DNA from: Sphingomonas sp. JC676
Lineage (GTDB): Bacteria > Pseudomonadota > Alphaproteobacteria > Sphingomonadales > Sphingomonadaceae
Reading direction: 5' to 3'
Assembly: GCF_014489075.1 (NCBI RefSeq)
Contig: NZ_JACTGR010000001.1
Location: 1,302,001-1,366,000, forward strand
DNA: 64,000 bases
Part shown: positions 19,101-27,746 of the stretch, piece after piece
Layout: each line of letters opens with the position of its first letter
Position numbering within the stretch: position 1 is the stretch's first letter
Made by a program: the position numbers and the translations under genes
Notes under the pieces: model-generated
What the model saw: only the letters and a program-made list of their open reading frames with translations
Told to the model about the DNA's origin: nothing
Database searches by the model: none

Positions 19101-20167
19101 CCCGACGTGTCGACCTTGCTCGTGATATCGATGATTTTCGCCGGATCGATCGCATAGCGCGCAAGCAGGTCGGTCGGATGATGCTCGGTCGCGGAGAGCA
19201 TCTGGAAATCATGCTCGCCCTTGAGGTCCCAGTCGTCGATGCGCGGCGTCGCATAGAACAGCGCCTCGGCGAGCTTCACCTTTTTCGCCGGCGTGATCCG
19301 GAACCGCCGGGCGGTCACGCTCGCGAAATTGAGCGTGCCGGGCGATTCGATCCCGCGCTCGGGCGCGACCGAGACCGTGCCGATGCGGGTCCAGGTCTTG
19401 CCATCGTCCGACGCTTCGATCGTCGCGGAGAAGCCCGGCGCATCCGCATCGCCATAGAGGGTGATGGCCTGTGCCGCGAAGGGCGCCTTCATCGCGACGA
19501 CCAGCGGCGCGTCCGGCGCGATCTCGATGCTGGTGTGGAGATCGCGGTCGGCGAGCGTCTTGGCGGAAACGACTGCTCCGGTGCGCATCGATCCGATCGC
19601 ATCGCGATAAGCGCTCTCGTCTCCGTCCGAAGCCGGGAAGGCAAGCACCGCGGCGTCGCGGTAATAGCCGCGCTTCGTATAGGGCTGGGCGAGCTTCAGC
19701 GTCAGCGGCTTGCCGCCCACGACGCTGGCTTCGGTCCAGACGATCTGTTGCATCGACTGCGCCGGCGAGATCCACGGACCGCCGCTCGACGACCAGCCCG
19801 GCGCATTGTGCAGCCCGACATTGAGGCCCAGCTCCTCGGCCTTTGCGGCCATATGCGTCATCAGGCCCAGCCATTGGTCGCTCAGATAATCGACCGGCCC
19901 CTTGGGCACGTCGCTGCTGCCGTCGAACATCAGCGCGCCGCCGAGCCCGATATCGCGCATCGAGGTCAGGTCGGCGTCGATCCCCTCTTTGGTAACGTTG
20001 CCGTTCATCCAGAAATAGAGCGTCCGCGGACGCGTATCGGAGGGCGGATTGCGGAAGGTCTCTGGGTCCGGCTTAGCCGACGCCGGCGCCTGATCCTGCG
20101 CGGACGCGCTTGCCGCAGCCAGCACCGCCATCGCACAGCCGGTCGCCCATCGTCCTATCCTCATCAT
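16121..20167 (-). CDS. GH106 alpha-L-rhamnosidase with a LamG-like insertion
   Basis: A 1348-residue exported enzyme that removes alpha-L-rhamnose from plant glycans. Signal peptide: GCAMAVLAAASASAQ. The family signatures are present: TRPRTLYFWMNGNVTKEGID, LNVGLHNAPGWSSSGGPWI, FDMIEIDSFEAGLQNW, FHVEGYGPGAFD and VIAAESFTG, with several candidate catalytic glutamates. The C-terminal galactose-binding-like sandwich includes VYLDLGRVEVISGVSVNGRD and NSVSLTVTNLWANRMI. Between roughly residues 950 and 1080 lies an extra concanavalin-A-like (LamG) module: SFTLSMWAKPDI, WTHVALVYDKGTPSLYLNGK. It leads on from the CoA-transferase gene 17 bases upstream and is probably the last gene of that transcript. 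Confidence 0.9.
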   Translation of the reverse strand: MMRIGRWATGCAMAVLAAASASAQDQAPASAKPDPETFRNPPSDTRPRTLYFWMNGNVTKEGIDADLTSMRDIGLGGALMFDGSSDVPKGPVDYLSDQWLGLMTHMAAKAEELGLNVGLHNAPGWSSSGGPWISPAQSMQQIVWTEASVVGGKPLTLKLAQPYTKRGYYRDAAVLAFPASDGDESAYRDAIGSMRTGAVVSAKTLADRDLHTSIEIAPDAPLVVAMKAPFAAQAITLYGDADAPGFSATIEASDDGKTWTRIGTVSVAPERGIESPGTLNFASVTARRFRITPAKKVKLAEALFYATPRIDDWDLKGEHDFQMLSATEHHPTDLLARYAIDPAKIIDITSKVDTSGTLRWTPPAGRWTVLRFGHTTTGHLNVAASDSGRGLEVDKLSASAVDYQFNSSVAKLVKAAGPLAGKSFDMIEIDSFEAGLQNWTPDLPADFAKRNGYDMLPYLPALTGRIVGDLDASNRFLFDFRRTLADLMADNYYGRMQQHANAAGLRFHVEGYGPGAFDALQISGRAQVPMTEFWTRTPWTDNRTVKMVSSAAHVYGKNVIAAESFTGEPQTSRWLDYPYSMKTLGDQMFAQGFNQIYFHRYAHQADPNALPGMVMGPWGINLDRSNTWFAQAKPWMEYLARAQYLLRQGTYAADIAYFVGEESPNQAEYVRPNVSPDTNPKIGQYFDPQVPTGYNYDLINAEVLLTRASVKDGRIVLPNGASYRLLVLPATLDSMTPALAVKLRELVEQGMAILGPRPSHSMTLTGKADGDAAFLAATQAIWGDGGADRRVGKGRVFASGLVSGALNVLDVAPDAQCHTAAADGQVTWLHRHLATGDMYFVANRQRRPEKVTCTFRVGDMAPSLWDAETGSVSRPAVYRTGRDETQLVFNLSPAGSTFVMLDPASGGPRLDWAAKDGVRFTDLGAPPAVPAAAPSDSFTLSMWAKPDIDLRVMPDEAIEGRINETGKNYVVPARSGRDLHGEGTAVAGLALGRNGAFVIERVSSDSVPAVLVSHEPVAGWTHVALVYDKGTPSLYLNGKLVRTGLKSGRTVFAGGGDAPSPSGVTYFFEGLATPTQTVARVLTPAEIAVQAAAGPPPSALLQSPAELTRGEGGELHALAWESGRYTTSSGAKFKADVPTPITVQGAWNVRFQASRGAPDTTTLPKLESLSRNADEGIRHFSGTATYVRTIDVPASLLKRGRRVYLDLGRVEVISGVSVNGRDLGIVWKEPYRVDITDVVHAGSNSVSLTVTNLWANRMIADAALPEEGKFVDAEWPIGERFSVDGKKKVVMARKITELPDWYKAGKPKPPGGRVTFSPWTFYTKDEALVDSGLLGPVRLVFADEIAVK

Positions 20168-20184
20168 GCCCTCTCCTTATTGTT

Positions 20185-21303
20185 CTAGAGATCGAATTCG
20201 CGCCGGATCGCGTCGCCATGCTCGTCGATCCCGGGCGCACCATCCGATGCGTCCGCCCGAACACCGTCGATCCTGAGCGGCGCGCGCGGCGTCGTCAGGC
20301 CGCCAGCCTCCTGAAGCATATCGAGCCGCCTGAATGCCTCGGACGACAGCAATGCCGGCCAGTCGAGCACCGGCGCGCACCACACGTCATGCGGGCGCAG
20401 CCGCTCGATCCAGGTGTCCGTGTTCTCAGTCGCCAGCCGTGCGGCGATCCGCGCCTTGATCGCGTCGCGATCGGCAAAGGCATCCCCCGCGAGATCGAGG
20501 TCCAGCAGCGCCGCAAGCCTGGCGAGCGGCATCATCGCGAGCGCCAGCCAGCCGTCCGCGGTGCGGTACACACCGTACGGCGCGGCGAGATAGGCATGGG
20601 CGTTGTCGACCGCTGCACGCTTTGGCGGGCGCCCGCCATCATTGAGATGGGTCGTCAGCACCTCGAACTGGAAGTCGATCAGCGCCTCGATCAGGCTGGT
20701 CTCGACATGCGCTCCGCTCCCGTCGATGCCGCGGCGAACGAGCGCGGCCAGTATGCCCTCAACCAGCACATGACCCGCAAGCATATCGGCGATCGAAAGG
20801 CCGACGGGCACGGGCCCGTCATCGGCGTTGCCGTTCAACCACATCACGCCCGACAGCGCCTGCGCCAGCAGGTCCTGCCCCGGCAGTCCGGCCCAGGGCC
20901 CGGTCTCGCCATAGCCGCTGATCGATCCGACGACGAGCCGCGGGTTTGCCGCGCGCAACTGTTCCGGTCCCACGTCGAGCCGATCCGCTACGCCCGGCCT
21001 GAAATTCTGGATCACGACATCGGCATGCGCAACAAGGCGGAGCAGCGCGGCGCGATCCTCGGGCTGCTTGTAATCGAGCGCGATGCTCTGCTTGCCGCGA
21101 TTGATTGCGTGGAACAGCGTCGATGCGCCGCCGATATCGGTGTCGGAAAGATAGAGCGTCCGGCAGATATCGCCGTCGCCCGGCCGCTCGACCTTGATCA
21201 CCCGCGCGCCCAGATCGCCGAGCCGGAGTGCCGCCGACGGCCCCGACAGGAACTGCGCCATGTCGATGACGAGCAACCCTGCGAGGGGACGGCCGGAGGT
21301 CAT
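20185..21303 (-). CDS. Family III (CaiB/BaiF) CoA-transferase, first copy
   Basis: A 372-residue cytoplasmic CoA-transferase. It has the family core [34 protein letters not shown], a conserved substrate region AINRGKQSIALDYK and NFRPGVADRL. The conserved aspartate of family III enzymes, which carries the acyl-CoA intermediate, is expected near GLSIADMLAG (Asp of IAD). The ATG at 21303 overlaps the stop of the upstream solute-binding-like gene by four bases. It is clearly paralogous to the CoA-transferase at 22501 across a divergent promoter. The acid it activates is unknown. Confidence 0.88.
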   Translation of the reverse strand: MTSGRPLAGLLVIDMAQFLSGPSAALRLGDLGARVIKVERPGDGDICRTLYLSDTDIGGASTLFHAINRGKQSIALDYKQPEDRAALLRLVAHADVVIQNFRPGVADRLDVGPEQLRAANPRLVVGSISGYGETGPWAGLPGQDLLAQALSGVMWLNGNADDGPVPVGLSIADMLAGHVLVEGILAALVRRGIDGSGAHVETSLIEALIDFQFEVLTTHLNDGGRPPKRAAVDNAHAYLAAPYGVYRTADGWLALAMMPLARLAALLDLDLAGDAFADRDAIKARIAARLATENTDTWIERLRPHDVWCAPVLDWPALLSSEAFRRLDMLQEAGGLTTPRAPLRIDGVRADASDGAPGIDEHGDAIRREFDL

Positions 21304-22409
21304 TTGCTGTCCCGGTACAGCGCGTTGAGCGCGGCGATCGCCGAAGCCGCCGTCTCGCCGGATCTGAGCGACTGGTTGAGCCGCTCCGACGCCGCGTGTT
21401 GGAATGTCATATAGCCGTCGTGCCGCGGACGCAGCCATGCGCTGTCGAGCGTCTTGCGGGTCGCGATGTAGAAATCCGCGACCAACGCGTTGACGGTGTT
21501 GTCCACCCATGCGTCGGCATGCGCGGGTTGCCCACCAGACAAGGCGTACAGGCTGCGTTGCACCGTGCCGCTCGCTACCCAGGCCGCAAACGCCGCCGCG
21601 CGCTCGGGCGTTTCGCCGAATGCCGAGACGGCAATACCCGTGCCGCCAAGTGCCGAGCCGCGTGGATCCCATGCCGCCAGATCCGCGAAGCCAATGCGCT
21701 GCGGACGGAAACCGTTCAGCGAATAGCTCACATAGCCATAGATCAGCGGAGAGACTGCGAGCTTCGAATCCGGTTGCGCCATGGCTTCCAGCACCGCGAT
21801 CGGGTCCTGTTCATAGGCCAACGGATCGACCACCACCGCAAACTCGGCCAAGCGATCATAAGCGGGGTGCGCAGCTTCCGGGAACAGCACGTCGCCATCG
21901 ACCGACAGGGGCCCGCCAGCCAAGCCGATCAGCGTGAACAACGACATCAACGAATGCGGCGGGCGTAGCGGGATCGTCAGCCGGCCCTGCTTTGCCAGCG
22001 CGATCACGGTGTCCCAGTCGCGCAGTGGCGTCTCGATCCGCCCCGGAACCCAGGCCTGCACCTGTGCCGCGGCATCGATCGGCAGCGCCCATTGATGCCC
22101 CGACCAGTTGTAGCTCTCGAACGAACCCCCGACCGATCCCGCAGCGATTTCCGATAGGGCGACGGCGTCGCAAAGTTCCTCGAGCGCGGCGAGGCATCCG
22201 GCATCGGCAACCTGTCCGACATGGGGATGATCGATCACGATCAGGTCGTACCGGCGGGCGAGTTCCTCGACCGGATAGCTCTCGAAATCCTGGAGCGAGC
22301 GGCGGTCCCATTCGATCGTTTCGCCGCCCATTTCGGCCCAGACGCGCGACGCCGCGGCCAACGGATCATAGCCGCGCGGATGGTCCCACGTCATTCCGCG
22401 CAATGCCAC
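21300..22409 (-). CDS. Solute-binding-protein family 1-like protein without a signal peptide
   Basis: A protein of 369 residues with the fold signature of family 1 extracellular solute-binding proteins (GIAVSAFGETPERAAAFAAW, VSPLIYGYVSYSLNGF). The N-terminus LRGMTWDHPRGYDPLAAASR has neither a signal peptide nor a membrane segment, so it should stay in the cytoplasm. The start may be GTG at 22409, TTG at 22403 (best spaced from GAGGAG) or ATG at 22394; none adds a signal sequence. It is co-translated with a CoA-transferase (ATGA overlap). It may bind a ligand or act as an enzyme-like partner; function unknown. Confidence 0.75.
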   Translation of the reverse strand: MALRGMTWDHPRGYDPLAAASRVWAEMGGETIEWDRRSLQDFESYPVEELARRYDLIVIDHPHVGQVADAGCLAALEELCDAVALSEIAAGSVGGSFESYNWSGHQWALPIDAAAQVQAWVPGRIETPLRDWDTVIALAKQGRLTIPLRPPHSLMSLFTLIGLAGGPLSVDGDVLFPEAAHPAYDRLAEFAVVVDPLAYEQDPIAVLEAMAQPDSKLAVSPLIYGYVSYSLNGFRPQRIGFADLAAWDPRGSALGGTGIAVSAFGETPERAAAFAAWVASGTVQRSLYALSGGQPAHADAWVDNTVNALVADFYIATRKTLDSAWLRPRHDGYMTFQHAASERLNQSLRSGETAASAIAALNALYRDSK

Positions 22410-22467
22410 TCTCCTCTTTCAAAACCGGTTGACTCGCCTCCTAACGCGCAGCATAGCCAATGGAAAG

Positions 22468-22490
22468 AAATATCATATAAACATACTAAT
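22468..22490. promoter_or_regulatory. AT-rich operator-like motif in a divergent promoter
   Basis: A 23-base stretch containing TATCATATAAACATACTAAT, between the two divergent CoA-transferase operons. GAGGGG at 22492-22497 follows directly as the ribosome binding site for the plus-strand gene. It resembles the other AT-rich motifs in the window. Confidence 0.45.
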
Positions 22491-22500
22491 TGAGGGGATC

Positions 22501-23673
22501 GTGAGCACCATGGCCGCCGCCCAGCAGGACCGCGACCTCGTCATGCCGCTTGATGGCGTGACCGTGCTCGATTTCAGCCAGTTCCTCGCCGGCCCCTCCT
22601 GCGCGTTGCGCCTCGGCGATCTCGGCGCGCGCGTGATCAAGGTCGAGCGGCCCGAGGGCGGCGATGCCAGCCGCGGGCTCTATCTCGCCGATCTGCCCTT
22701 CGATCAGGACAGCGCGCTGTTCCACGCGATCAACCGCGGCAAGCTCTCGGTCGCCGCAGATCTGAAGGATCCGGCTGACCTCGCCAGGGTCAAGGCGCTG
22801 ATCGCGCGCGCCGATGTGATGATCCACAATTTTCGCCCCGGCATCATGGAGCGGCTCGGGCTCGGCTGGGATGATGTCTCCGCGCTCAATCCGAAGCTGA
22901 TCTACGCCGGCGTGAGCGGCTACGGCCCCGCCGGACCCTGGCGCGACCGGCCGGGACAGGACCTGCTCGTCCAGTCGCTGTCCGGGATCGCCTGGCTCTC
23001 GGGCGACGCCGACGCGGCGCCAGTGCCCGCCGGGCTCTCGATCACCGACATGATGGCGGGCGCCCAGCTCGCCCATGGTATCCTCGCGCTGCTCGTCCGG
23101 CGCGGCGTCACCGGCCGGGGCGGCCGCGTCGATGTCAGCCTGATAGAGACGGCGATCGACCTGCAGTTCGAACATCTCGCGGTCTATCTCAATCGTGGCG
23201 GCACGATGCCGGCCCGCAGCAAGATCGCCAACGCCAATCTCTATCTCGCTGCACCCTATGGCATCTATTCGACCGGCGACGGCTATCTCGCGATCGCCAT
23301 GTGCCCGGTGGACAAGCTCGCAGGCGTGATCGAATGCCCGGCGCTCGCCGGCTACGCGCCCGACCGCTGGTTCGCTGAGCGCGATGCAATCAAGGCAGCA
23401 TTGCGCGACCATCTGGCTACGCAAGCGACCCACCACTGGCTGGAGCGCTTGGAGCCCGCCGGCATCTGGGCGGCACCGGTCAACGACTGGCCCACCTTCG
23501 TCGCCGGTCCCGCCTTCGCCGCGCTCGACGCGACCCAGCACGTCCGTTCGCCCGACGGCGCAGAGCTCACCCTCACCCGCTGTCCGATCCGCGTCGACGG
23601 ACAGATATTGTTCAACGACCGCGCGGCGCCACGGCTCGGCGCCGACAGCGCCCTATTGGACACGCCTGCATGA
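22501..23673 (+). CDS. Family III (CaiB/BaiF) CoA-transferase, second copy
   Basis: A 390-residue cytoplasmic enzyme that moves CoA between acids. Conserved blocks: [63 protein letters not shown] and [10 protein letters not shown], the last with the likely catalytic aspartate. GTG at 22501 is used; ATG at 22510 is the alternative. It matches the divergent copy at 20185-21303 block for block, so the pair probably arose by duplication. The following MaoC-like gene overlaps by four bases. A pathway through an acyl-CoA intermediate is suggested by this pairing. Confidence 0.9.
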   Translation: MSTMAAAQQDRDLVMPLDGVTVLDFSQFLAGPSCALRLGDLGARVIKVERPEGGDASRGLYLADLPFDQDSALFHAINRGKLSVAADLKDPADLARVKALIARADVMIHNFRPGIMERLGLGWDDVSALNPKLIYAGVSGYGPAGPWRDRPGQDLLVQSLSGIAWLSGDADAAPVPAGLSITDMMAGAQLAHGILALLVRRGVTGRGGRVDVSLIETAIDLQFEHLAVYLNRGGTMPARSKIANANLYLAAPYGIYSTGDGYLAIAMCPVDKLAGVIECPALAGYAPDRWFAERDAIKAALRDHLATQATHHWLERLEPAGIWAAPVNDWPTFVAGPAFAALDATQHVRSPDGAELTLTRCPIRVDGQILFNDRAAPRLGADSALLDTPA

Positions 23674-24122
23674 TCATCGAGCAATATTTCGAGGACTATG
23701 AGATCGGCTCTGAGCAGACCAGCTTCGGCCGGACGATCACCGAGACCGATTTCGTCGTCCACGCCGGCCATACCGGCGATTATTTCCCTCACCATGTGGA
23801 TGCAGCCTGGTGCGCGACGCAAGACATCGGCCAGCGCATCGCCCATGGCACGCTGATCTTCTCGGTCGGCATCGGACTTACCGCCACGACGATCAACCCG
23901 CACGCCATGTCCTATGGCTATGATCGGCTGCGCTTCATCCGCCCGGTCCATATCGGCGACACCATCACCACGATCACGCGCATCACTGACAAGCGCGACC
24001 ATCCCAAGCGCACCGAGCACGGCGTCGTGACCGAAGCGGTCGATATTCGCAACCAGCGTGGCGAGACCGTGCTCGCCTGCGAGCATCTCTATCTCGTGCT
24101 GCGCCGCGAGCCGCTCGCCTGA
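23670..24122 (+). CDS. MaoC-like hot-dog hydratase/dehydratase
   Basis: A 150-residue cytoplasmic protein of the MaoC-like (R-specific enoyl-CoA hydratase) family. The motif [20 protein letters not shown] contains the Asp and His expected for the hydratase active site (D-x4-H style), and [14 protein letters not shown] and [16 protein letters not shown] are typical of the hot-dog core. Overlap with the upstream CoA-transferase (ATGA) suggests that both act on the same CoA ester. Its specific acyl-CoA substrate is not apparent. Confidence 0.88.
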   Translation: MIIEQYFEDYEIGSEQTSFGRTITETDFVVHAGHTGDYFPHHVDAAWCATQDIGQRIAHGTLIFSVGIGLTATTINPHAMSYGYDRLRFIRPVHIGDTITTITRITDKRDHPKRTEHGVVTEAVDIRNQRGETVLACEHLYLVLRREPLA

Positions 24123-24124
24123 CC

Positions 24125-25120
24125 ATGCGGCTGCGCGCGATCCCGGTGGCTTTATGGGCGCTGGTCGTCCTCGTCGCGATCGCGTCGCTCGTCATGCTGC
24201 GCCATTCTGCGAGCGCAGGCACTGCGGCGTCCGCGGTTGCCAGCGGCGGCCCGCGCTACGGCCTGTCGAGCGTCGGACTCAGCTATCCCTTCGCCGCCGC
24301 GATCGCCAAGGGATTCAGTGACACAGCTGCCCGTGCGGGTGCCACGGCCGTCATTCTCGACGCCAAGGGCGACGTCCAGAAACAGGCCAACGATATCGAC
24401 GATCTGGTCGCGCAGAAGGTCAAGGGCATTGCGATCATGCCGCTAGACTCCGTCGTCGCTCAGGGTTGGGTCGATCGTATCGGGCGCGCCGGGGTGCCGG
24501 TCGCGGCGGTCGCCGCGTTGATCGGCGATCCCAAGAAGCGCCGGATCGACGATGTCTATCCCGGCCTTGTCGCGCTGGTATCACAGGACGAGGTCGCCGC
24601 CGGCGAGGCCGCCGGGACGCTAGCCGTGCGCCTGTTGCCGCGGGACCGCAAGGCGCGGATAGCGATCATCGAAGGCGCAGCCGGCTTCCCCGAAGTCGAG
24701 CAACGCGCACGCGGCTTTCGACAAGGCCTCGCCAAGGCCGGCATCAAGTACGAGATCGTCGCCTCGCAGCCCGGAGACTGGACAGCCGAGGGCGGCGAGG
24801 CGGCGTGCCAGAACATCCTGGCGGCACAGCCCGATATCGACATGTTCTTCAACGAGGCCGACGACATGGTGATCGGCTGCGCCCGAGCCGTCCGCGCCGC
24901 CGGTTCGCACGCGCGGCTGATCGGCGTCGGCGGATCCAAGCTTGCGGTCGCCTCGATCAAGGCGGGCGCGGTCGACGGCACCGTATGCTTCAAGCCCGAG
25001 GCGCTCGGCGCGCTCGCCTTCGAGGCGCTGCACCAGAAGACGGCCGGCCCGCGCTTCCGCACCTATCCGATCCCCGCAGTCACCCGCGCCACTGTCGGCG
25101 AGTGTGTCGGCCAATGGTGA
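24125..25120 (+). CDS. Sugar ABC transporter substrate-binding protein (ribose type)
   Basis: A 331-residue periplasmic-binding protein of the ribose/galactose (PBP1) kind. The N-terminus has one hydrophobic segment (PVALWALVVLVAIASLVML), a signal or a membrane anchor. Then come GLSSVGLSYPFAAAIAKGFS, ILDAKGDVQKQANDIDDLVA, GIAIMPLDSV, and DMFFNEADDMVIGCARAV, all standard for this family. It precedes the ATPase gene with a seven-base overlap. The ligand is likely a monosaccharide or its derivative, inferred only from family and context. Confidence 0.88.
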   Translation: MRLRAIPVALWALVVLVAIASLVMLRHSASAGTAASAVASGGPRYGLSSVGLSYPFAAAIAKGFSDTAARAGATAVILDAKGDVQKQANDIDDLVAQKVKGIAIMPLDSVVAQGWVDRIGRAGVPVAAVAALIGDPKKRRIDDVYPGLVALVSQDEVAAGEAAGTLAVRLLPRDRKARIAIIEGAAGFPEVEQRARGFRQGLAKAGIKYEIVASQPGDWTAEGGEAACQNILAAQPDIDMFFNEADDMVIGCARAVRAAGSHARLIGVGGSKLAVASIKAGAVDGTVCFKPEALGALAFEALHQKTAGPRFRTYPIPAVTRATVGECVGQW

Positions 25121-26595
25121 CGCTTCGCCTCGAAGGGATCGCCAAGACCTTCCCCAATGGCACCGTCGCGCTGCGCGGCGTCGACCTGACGCTCGAGCCT
25201 GGCAAGGTCCACGGCCTGCTCGGTGCCAATGGCGCGGGCAAGTCCACCCTGATCAAGATCCTGGCGGGAGCGCATGCGCCGAGCGCAGGCACCGTGTTCC
25301 TCGACGGTGCACCCGTGCACTGGTCGAACCCGCGTGACGCCAAGGCGGCCGGCGTCGCGACCATTTACCAGCACATCCCACTCGTCCCCACACTGAGCGC
25401 GATCGAGAACATCCTGCTCGACGAGACCGGGCTGTGGCGAGATCGCGCCGCCGATCGTGTGCGTATCGCGGCTCTCGTGGCATCGCTGGGCAACCCCTTC
25501 CCGCTCGACGCGCTCGTCGCCGATCTGCCGATCGGCGCGCGACAGATGGTCGCGATCACGCAGGCGCTCGCTTCTGGCGCCAAAGTGGTCGTCATGGACG
25601 AGCCGACAGCGTCGCTCGCCGGACATGAGCGCATCCGCGTCTACGAGACGATCCGCCGGCTCGCCGCCGAAGGCAAGGCAGTGCTGTTCGTGTCGCACTT
25701 CATCAACGAGATCATCGCGCTCACCGACGAAGTCACCGTGCTGCGCGACGGGCGTACCATACTCCACGCTGTGACCGCCGGGCTGGAGGAGCATCAGGTC
25801 GCCGCCGCGATCGCCGGCCGTTCGGTCACCGCGCTCGAGCGTTCCGCCACGCCGCGCGCGCTGGGTGAACCGGTGCTGGAAGTGCGCGACCTAGCATCGT
25901 CCGGCAAGCTCACGCCAACCAGCTTCACGCTTCGCGCCGGCGAGATACTCGGCCTGGTCGGCACGCTTGGATCGGGCCGCAGCGAATTGCTGCACGCCAT
26001 CTTCGGGGCGGACAGGCAGGCGACGGGCACGGTGCTTCTGAACGGCGCTCCGGTCGGACGTTGGACCGACGAAGCGGTCGCCGCCGGCATCGCGCTGGTG
26101 CCTGAGGACCGCGCCGCGCAAGGCTATGTGCCCGCGCTCACGCTGGCCGAGAACATCGCCCTGCCCCGTGCCGGCGGCATGCTGCTGGACAATGCCGCTG
26201 ATGCCGCGGCCGCACGGGCGGCGATTGAGCGGCTGGCGATCAAGGCGCCGGGTCCGGATGCCCTGCCCAGCGAGCTCTCCGGCGGTAATGCGCAGAAAGT
26301 GGTGATCGCCAAATGGCTCTCATCCGATACGCGTGTTTTGCTGCTCGACGAGCCCACCGCCGGCATCGACATCGGCGCGCGCACCGATATTCTGCGCCTG
26401 ATCCGCACGCTCGCCGACGAAGGCCTCCCGGTGATTCTGGTCTCCTCCGAATTCGAGGAGCTGCTCGCCGTGTGCGATCGCCTGCTGGTGCTGCGCGACG
26501 GTGCGGTGGTTGGCGAAGCCGATCCGGCGACGCGCACCGAATCCGATCTTATCCTCATGGCCGGGGGCAGCGCCCCCTTGGGAGCCGCTGCATGA
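25114..26595 (+). CDS. Sugar ABC transporter ATP-binding protein (RbsA/MglA type)
   Basis: A 493-residue double ATPase of the CUT2 class. The first half has Walker A GANGAGKST, a Walker B VVVMDEPTASLAG and H-loop FVSHF. The second half has the usual degenerate Walker A (GTLGSGRSELL), signature LSGGNAQKVVIAKWL and Walker B LLLDEPTAGID. It would power the permease encoded next. Overlaps both neighbours (ATGGTGA at its start, ATGA at its end), so the three transporter genes are one translational unit. Confidence 0.94.
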   Translation: MVTLRLEGIAKTFPNGTVALRGVDLTLEPGKVHGLLGANGAGKSTLIKILAGAHAPSAGTVFLDGAPVHWSNPRDAKAAGVATIYQHIPLVPTLSAIENILLDETGLWRDRAADRVRIAALVASLGNPFPLDALVADLPIGARQMVAITQALASGAKVVVMDEPTASLAGHERIRVYETIRRLAAEGKAVLFVSHFINEIIALTDEVTVLRDGRTILHAVTAGLEEHQVAAAIAGRSVTALERSATPRALGEPVLEVRDLASSGKLTPTSFTLRAGEILGLVGTLGSGRSELLHAIFGADRQATGTVLLNGAPVGRWTDEAVAAGIALVPEDRAAQGYVPALTLAENIALPRAGGMLLDNAADAAAARAAIERLAIKAPGPDALPSELSGGNAQKVVIAKWLSSDTRVLLLDEPTAGIDIGARTDILRLIRTLADEGLPVILVSSEFEELLAVCDRLLVLRDGAVVGEADPATRTESDLILMAGGSAPLGAAA

Positions 26596-27746
26596 TCGAC
26601 TGGCGTCGTACTTTCGGACTGCGCGAGGCGGGCGTCTATTACGCCCTGCTCCTGCTGCTTGCCATCCTTGCCGCATTGGCGGCCGCGCATGGCCTCCCGG
26701 CCTATCTGTCGGGCCAGAATCTCGGCAACATCGCCTATCAGGCATCGCTTGTCGGGATCATGGGCGTGGCGATGACAGTGATGCTGATCACCGGCGCATT
26801 CGATCTGTCGGTAGCATCGGTGGCGGCGCTCGCAGCAGCGGTGTTGGTCGGGCTCGCCGGGCAGATCGGCTTCGTGCCCGCGGCAGGCGCGGCGCTCTGC
26901 ACTGCGGCGGCGATCGGCCTGCTCAACGGCGCGATCGTCCAGTTCGTCGGCATCAACGCCTTCATCGTCACCCTCGGCACCCTCACCGCGGTGCGCGGCC
27001 TCGTCCTGATCCTCACCGACGGGCGCTCGCTGATGGTCGAACAGCCCCAGGTGCTCGCCGAGATGCTGGCGTTCGAGAGCACACGCATCCCGCTGTTCTG
27101 GCCGCTGCTCGCACTGGCCGTCGCGCTGATCCTGCTGGGGCTGTTGCGTAAGCTTCCCCTCACGATTGCAGGTGGTGCGATCATCGCCGGACTCGCCCTG
27201 CTCGCCGGCACCGGCTTCACCGTTGCCGCGCCGGTCGTCTATCTCGCCCTCTTCACCGCTTTGATCTGGTTCGTACTCCGCTTCACCGTGATCGGCCGCC
27301 GCCTCTACGCAGTCGGCGGGAACGCCGAAGCGGCGCGGCTCTCGGGCATCAATGTCCATGCCTATCGCCTCGGCGCGTTCGTCCTGTCCAGCGTCGCGGC
27401 AGGTTTTGCCGGCATCCTGTTCGGCTGCCGGCTCGGCGCGATCAACCCCACCGCGCTCCAAGGCGCCGAACTGACCGTGATCGCCGCCGCGATCCTGGGC
27501 GGCACCTCGCTGTTCGGCGGCGCCGGCAGCGTCGTGAAGACTGTGGTCGGCGCGCTTTTGCTCTTCACCCTCACCAACGGCTTCAACATCCTCAATCTCG
27601 GCGCCAATTATCAGGGGCTGATCGAGGGCATCGTCGTCGTGGCAGCCGCCGCGATCTACACGATCGGCGCGGACCGCCGCCGCGCCAAGCCGTCGACCGC
27701 CGACACCGCTCCCCAAGCCCCGGCGGTCGCGGGGGCGTCGGCATGA
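26592..27746 (+). CDS. Sugar ABC transporter permease (CUT2/RbsC type)
   Basis: A 384-residue inner-membrane permease with about ten hydrophobic segments. Typical CUT2 stretches are GAFDLSVASVAALAAAVLVG, FVGINAFIVTLGTLTAVRGL, GRRLYAVGGNAEAARLSGIN and AAAILGGTSLFGGAGSV. It forms the membrane channel with the ATPase and binding protein encoded upstream. The stop overlaps the start of a solute-binding-like gene that lacks a signal peptide, an unusual neighbour for an importer that already has its own binding protein. Confidence 0.93.
   Translation: MIDWRRTFGLREAGVYYALLLLLAILAALAAAHGLPAYLSGQNLGNIAYQASLVGIMGVAMTVMLITGAFDLSVASVAALAAAVLVGLAGQIGFVPAAGAALCTAAAIGLLNGAIVQFVGINAFIVTLGTLTAVRGLVLILTDGRSLMVEQPQVLAEMLAFESTRIPLFWPLLALAVALILLGLLRKLPLTIAGGAIIAGLALLAGTGFTVAAPVVYLALFTALIWFVLRFTVIGRRLYAVGGNAEAARLSGINVHAYRLGAFVLSSVAAGFAGILFGCRLGAINPTALQGAELTVIAAAILGGTSLFGGAGSVVKTVVGALLLFTLTNGFNILNLGANYQGLIEGIVVVAAAAIYTIGADRRRAKPSTADTAPQAPAVAGASA

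Noticed and set aside
17228..20188. Long open frame (986 codons) on the plus strand opposite the GH106 gene
   Set aside because: It has no start site, signal peptide or family motif; its Arg/His/Asp-rich composition is the usual shadow of a GC-rich gene on the other strand.
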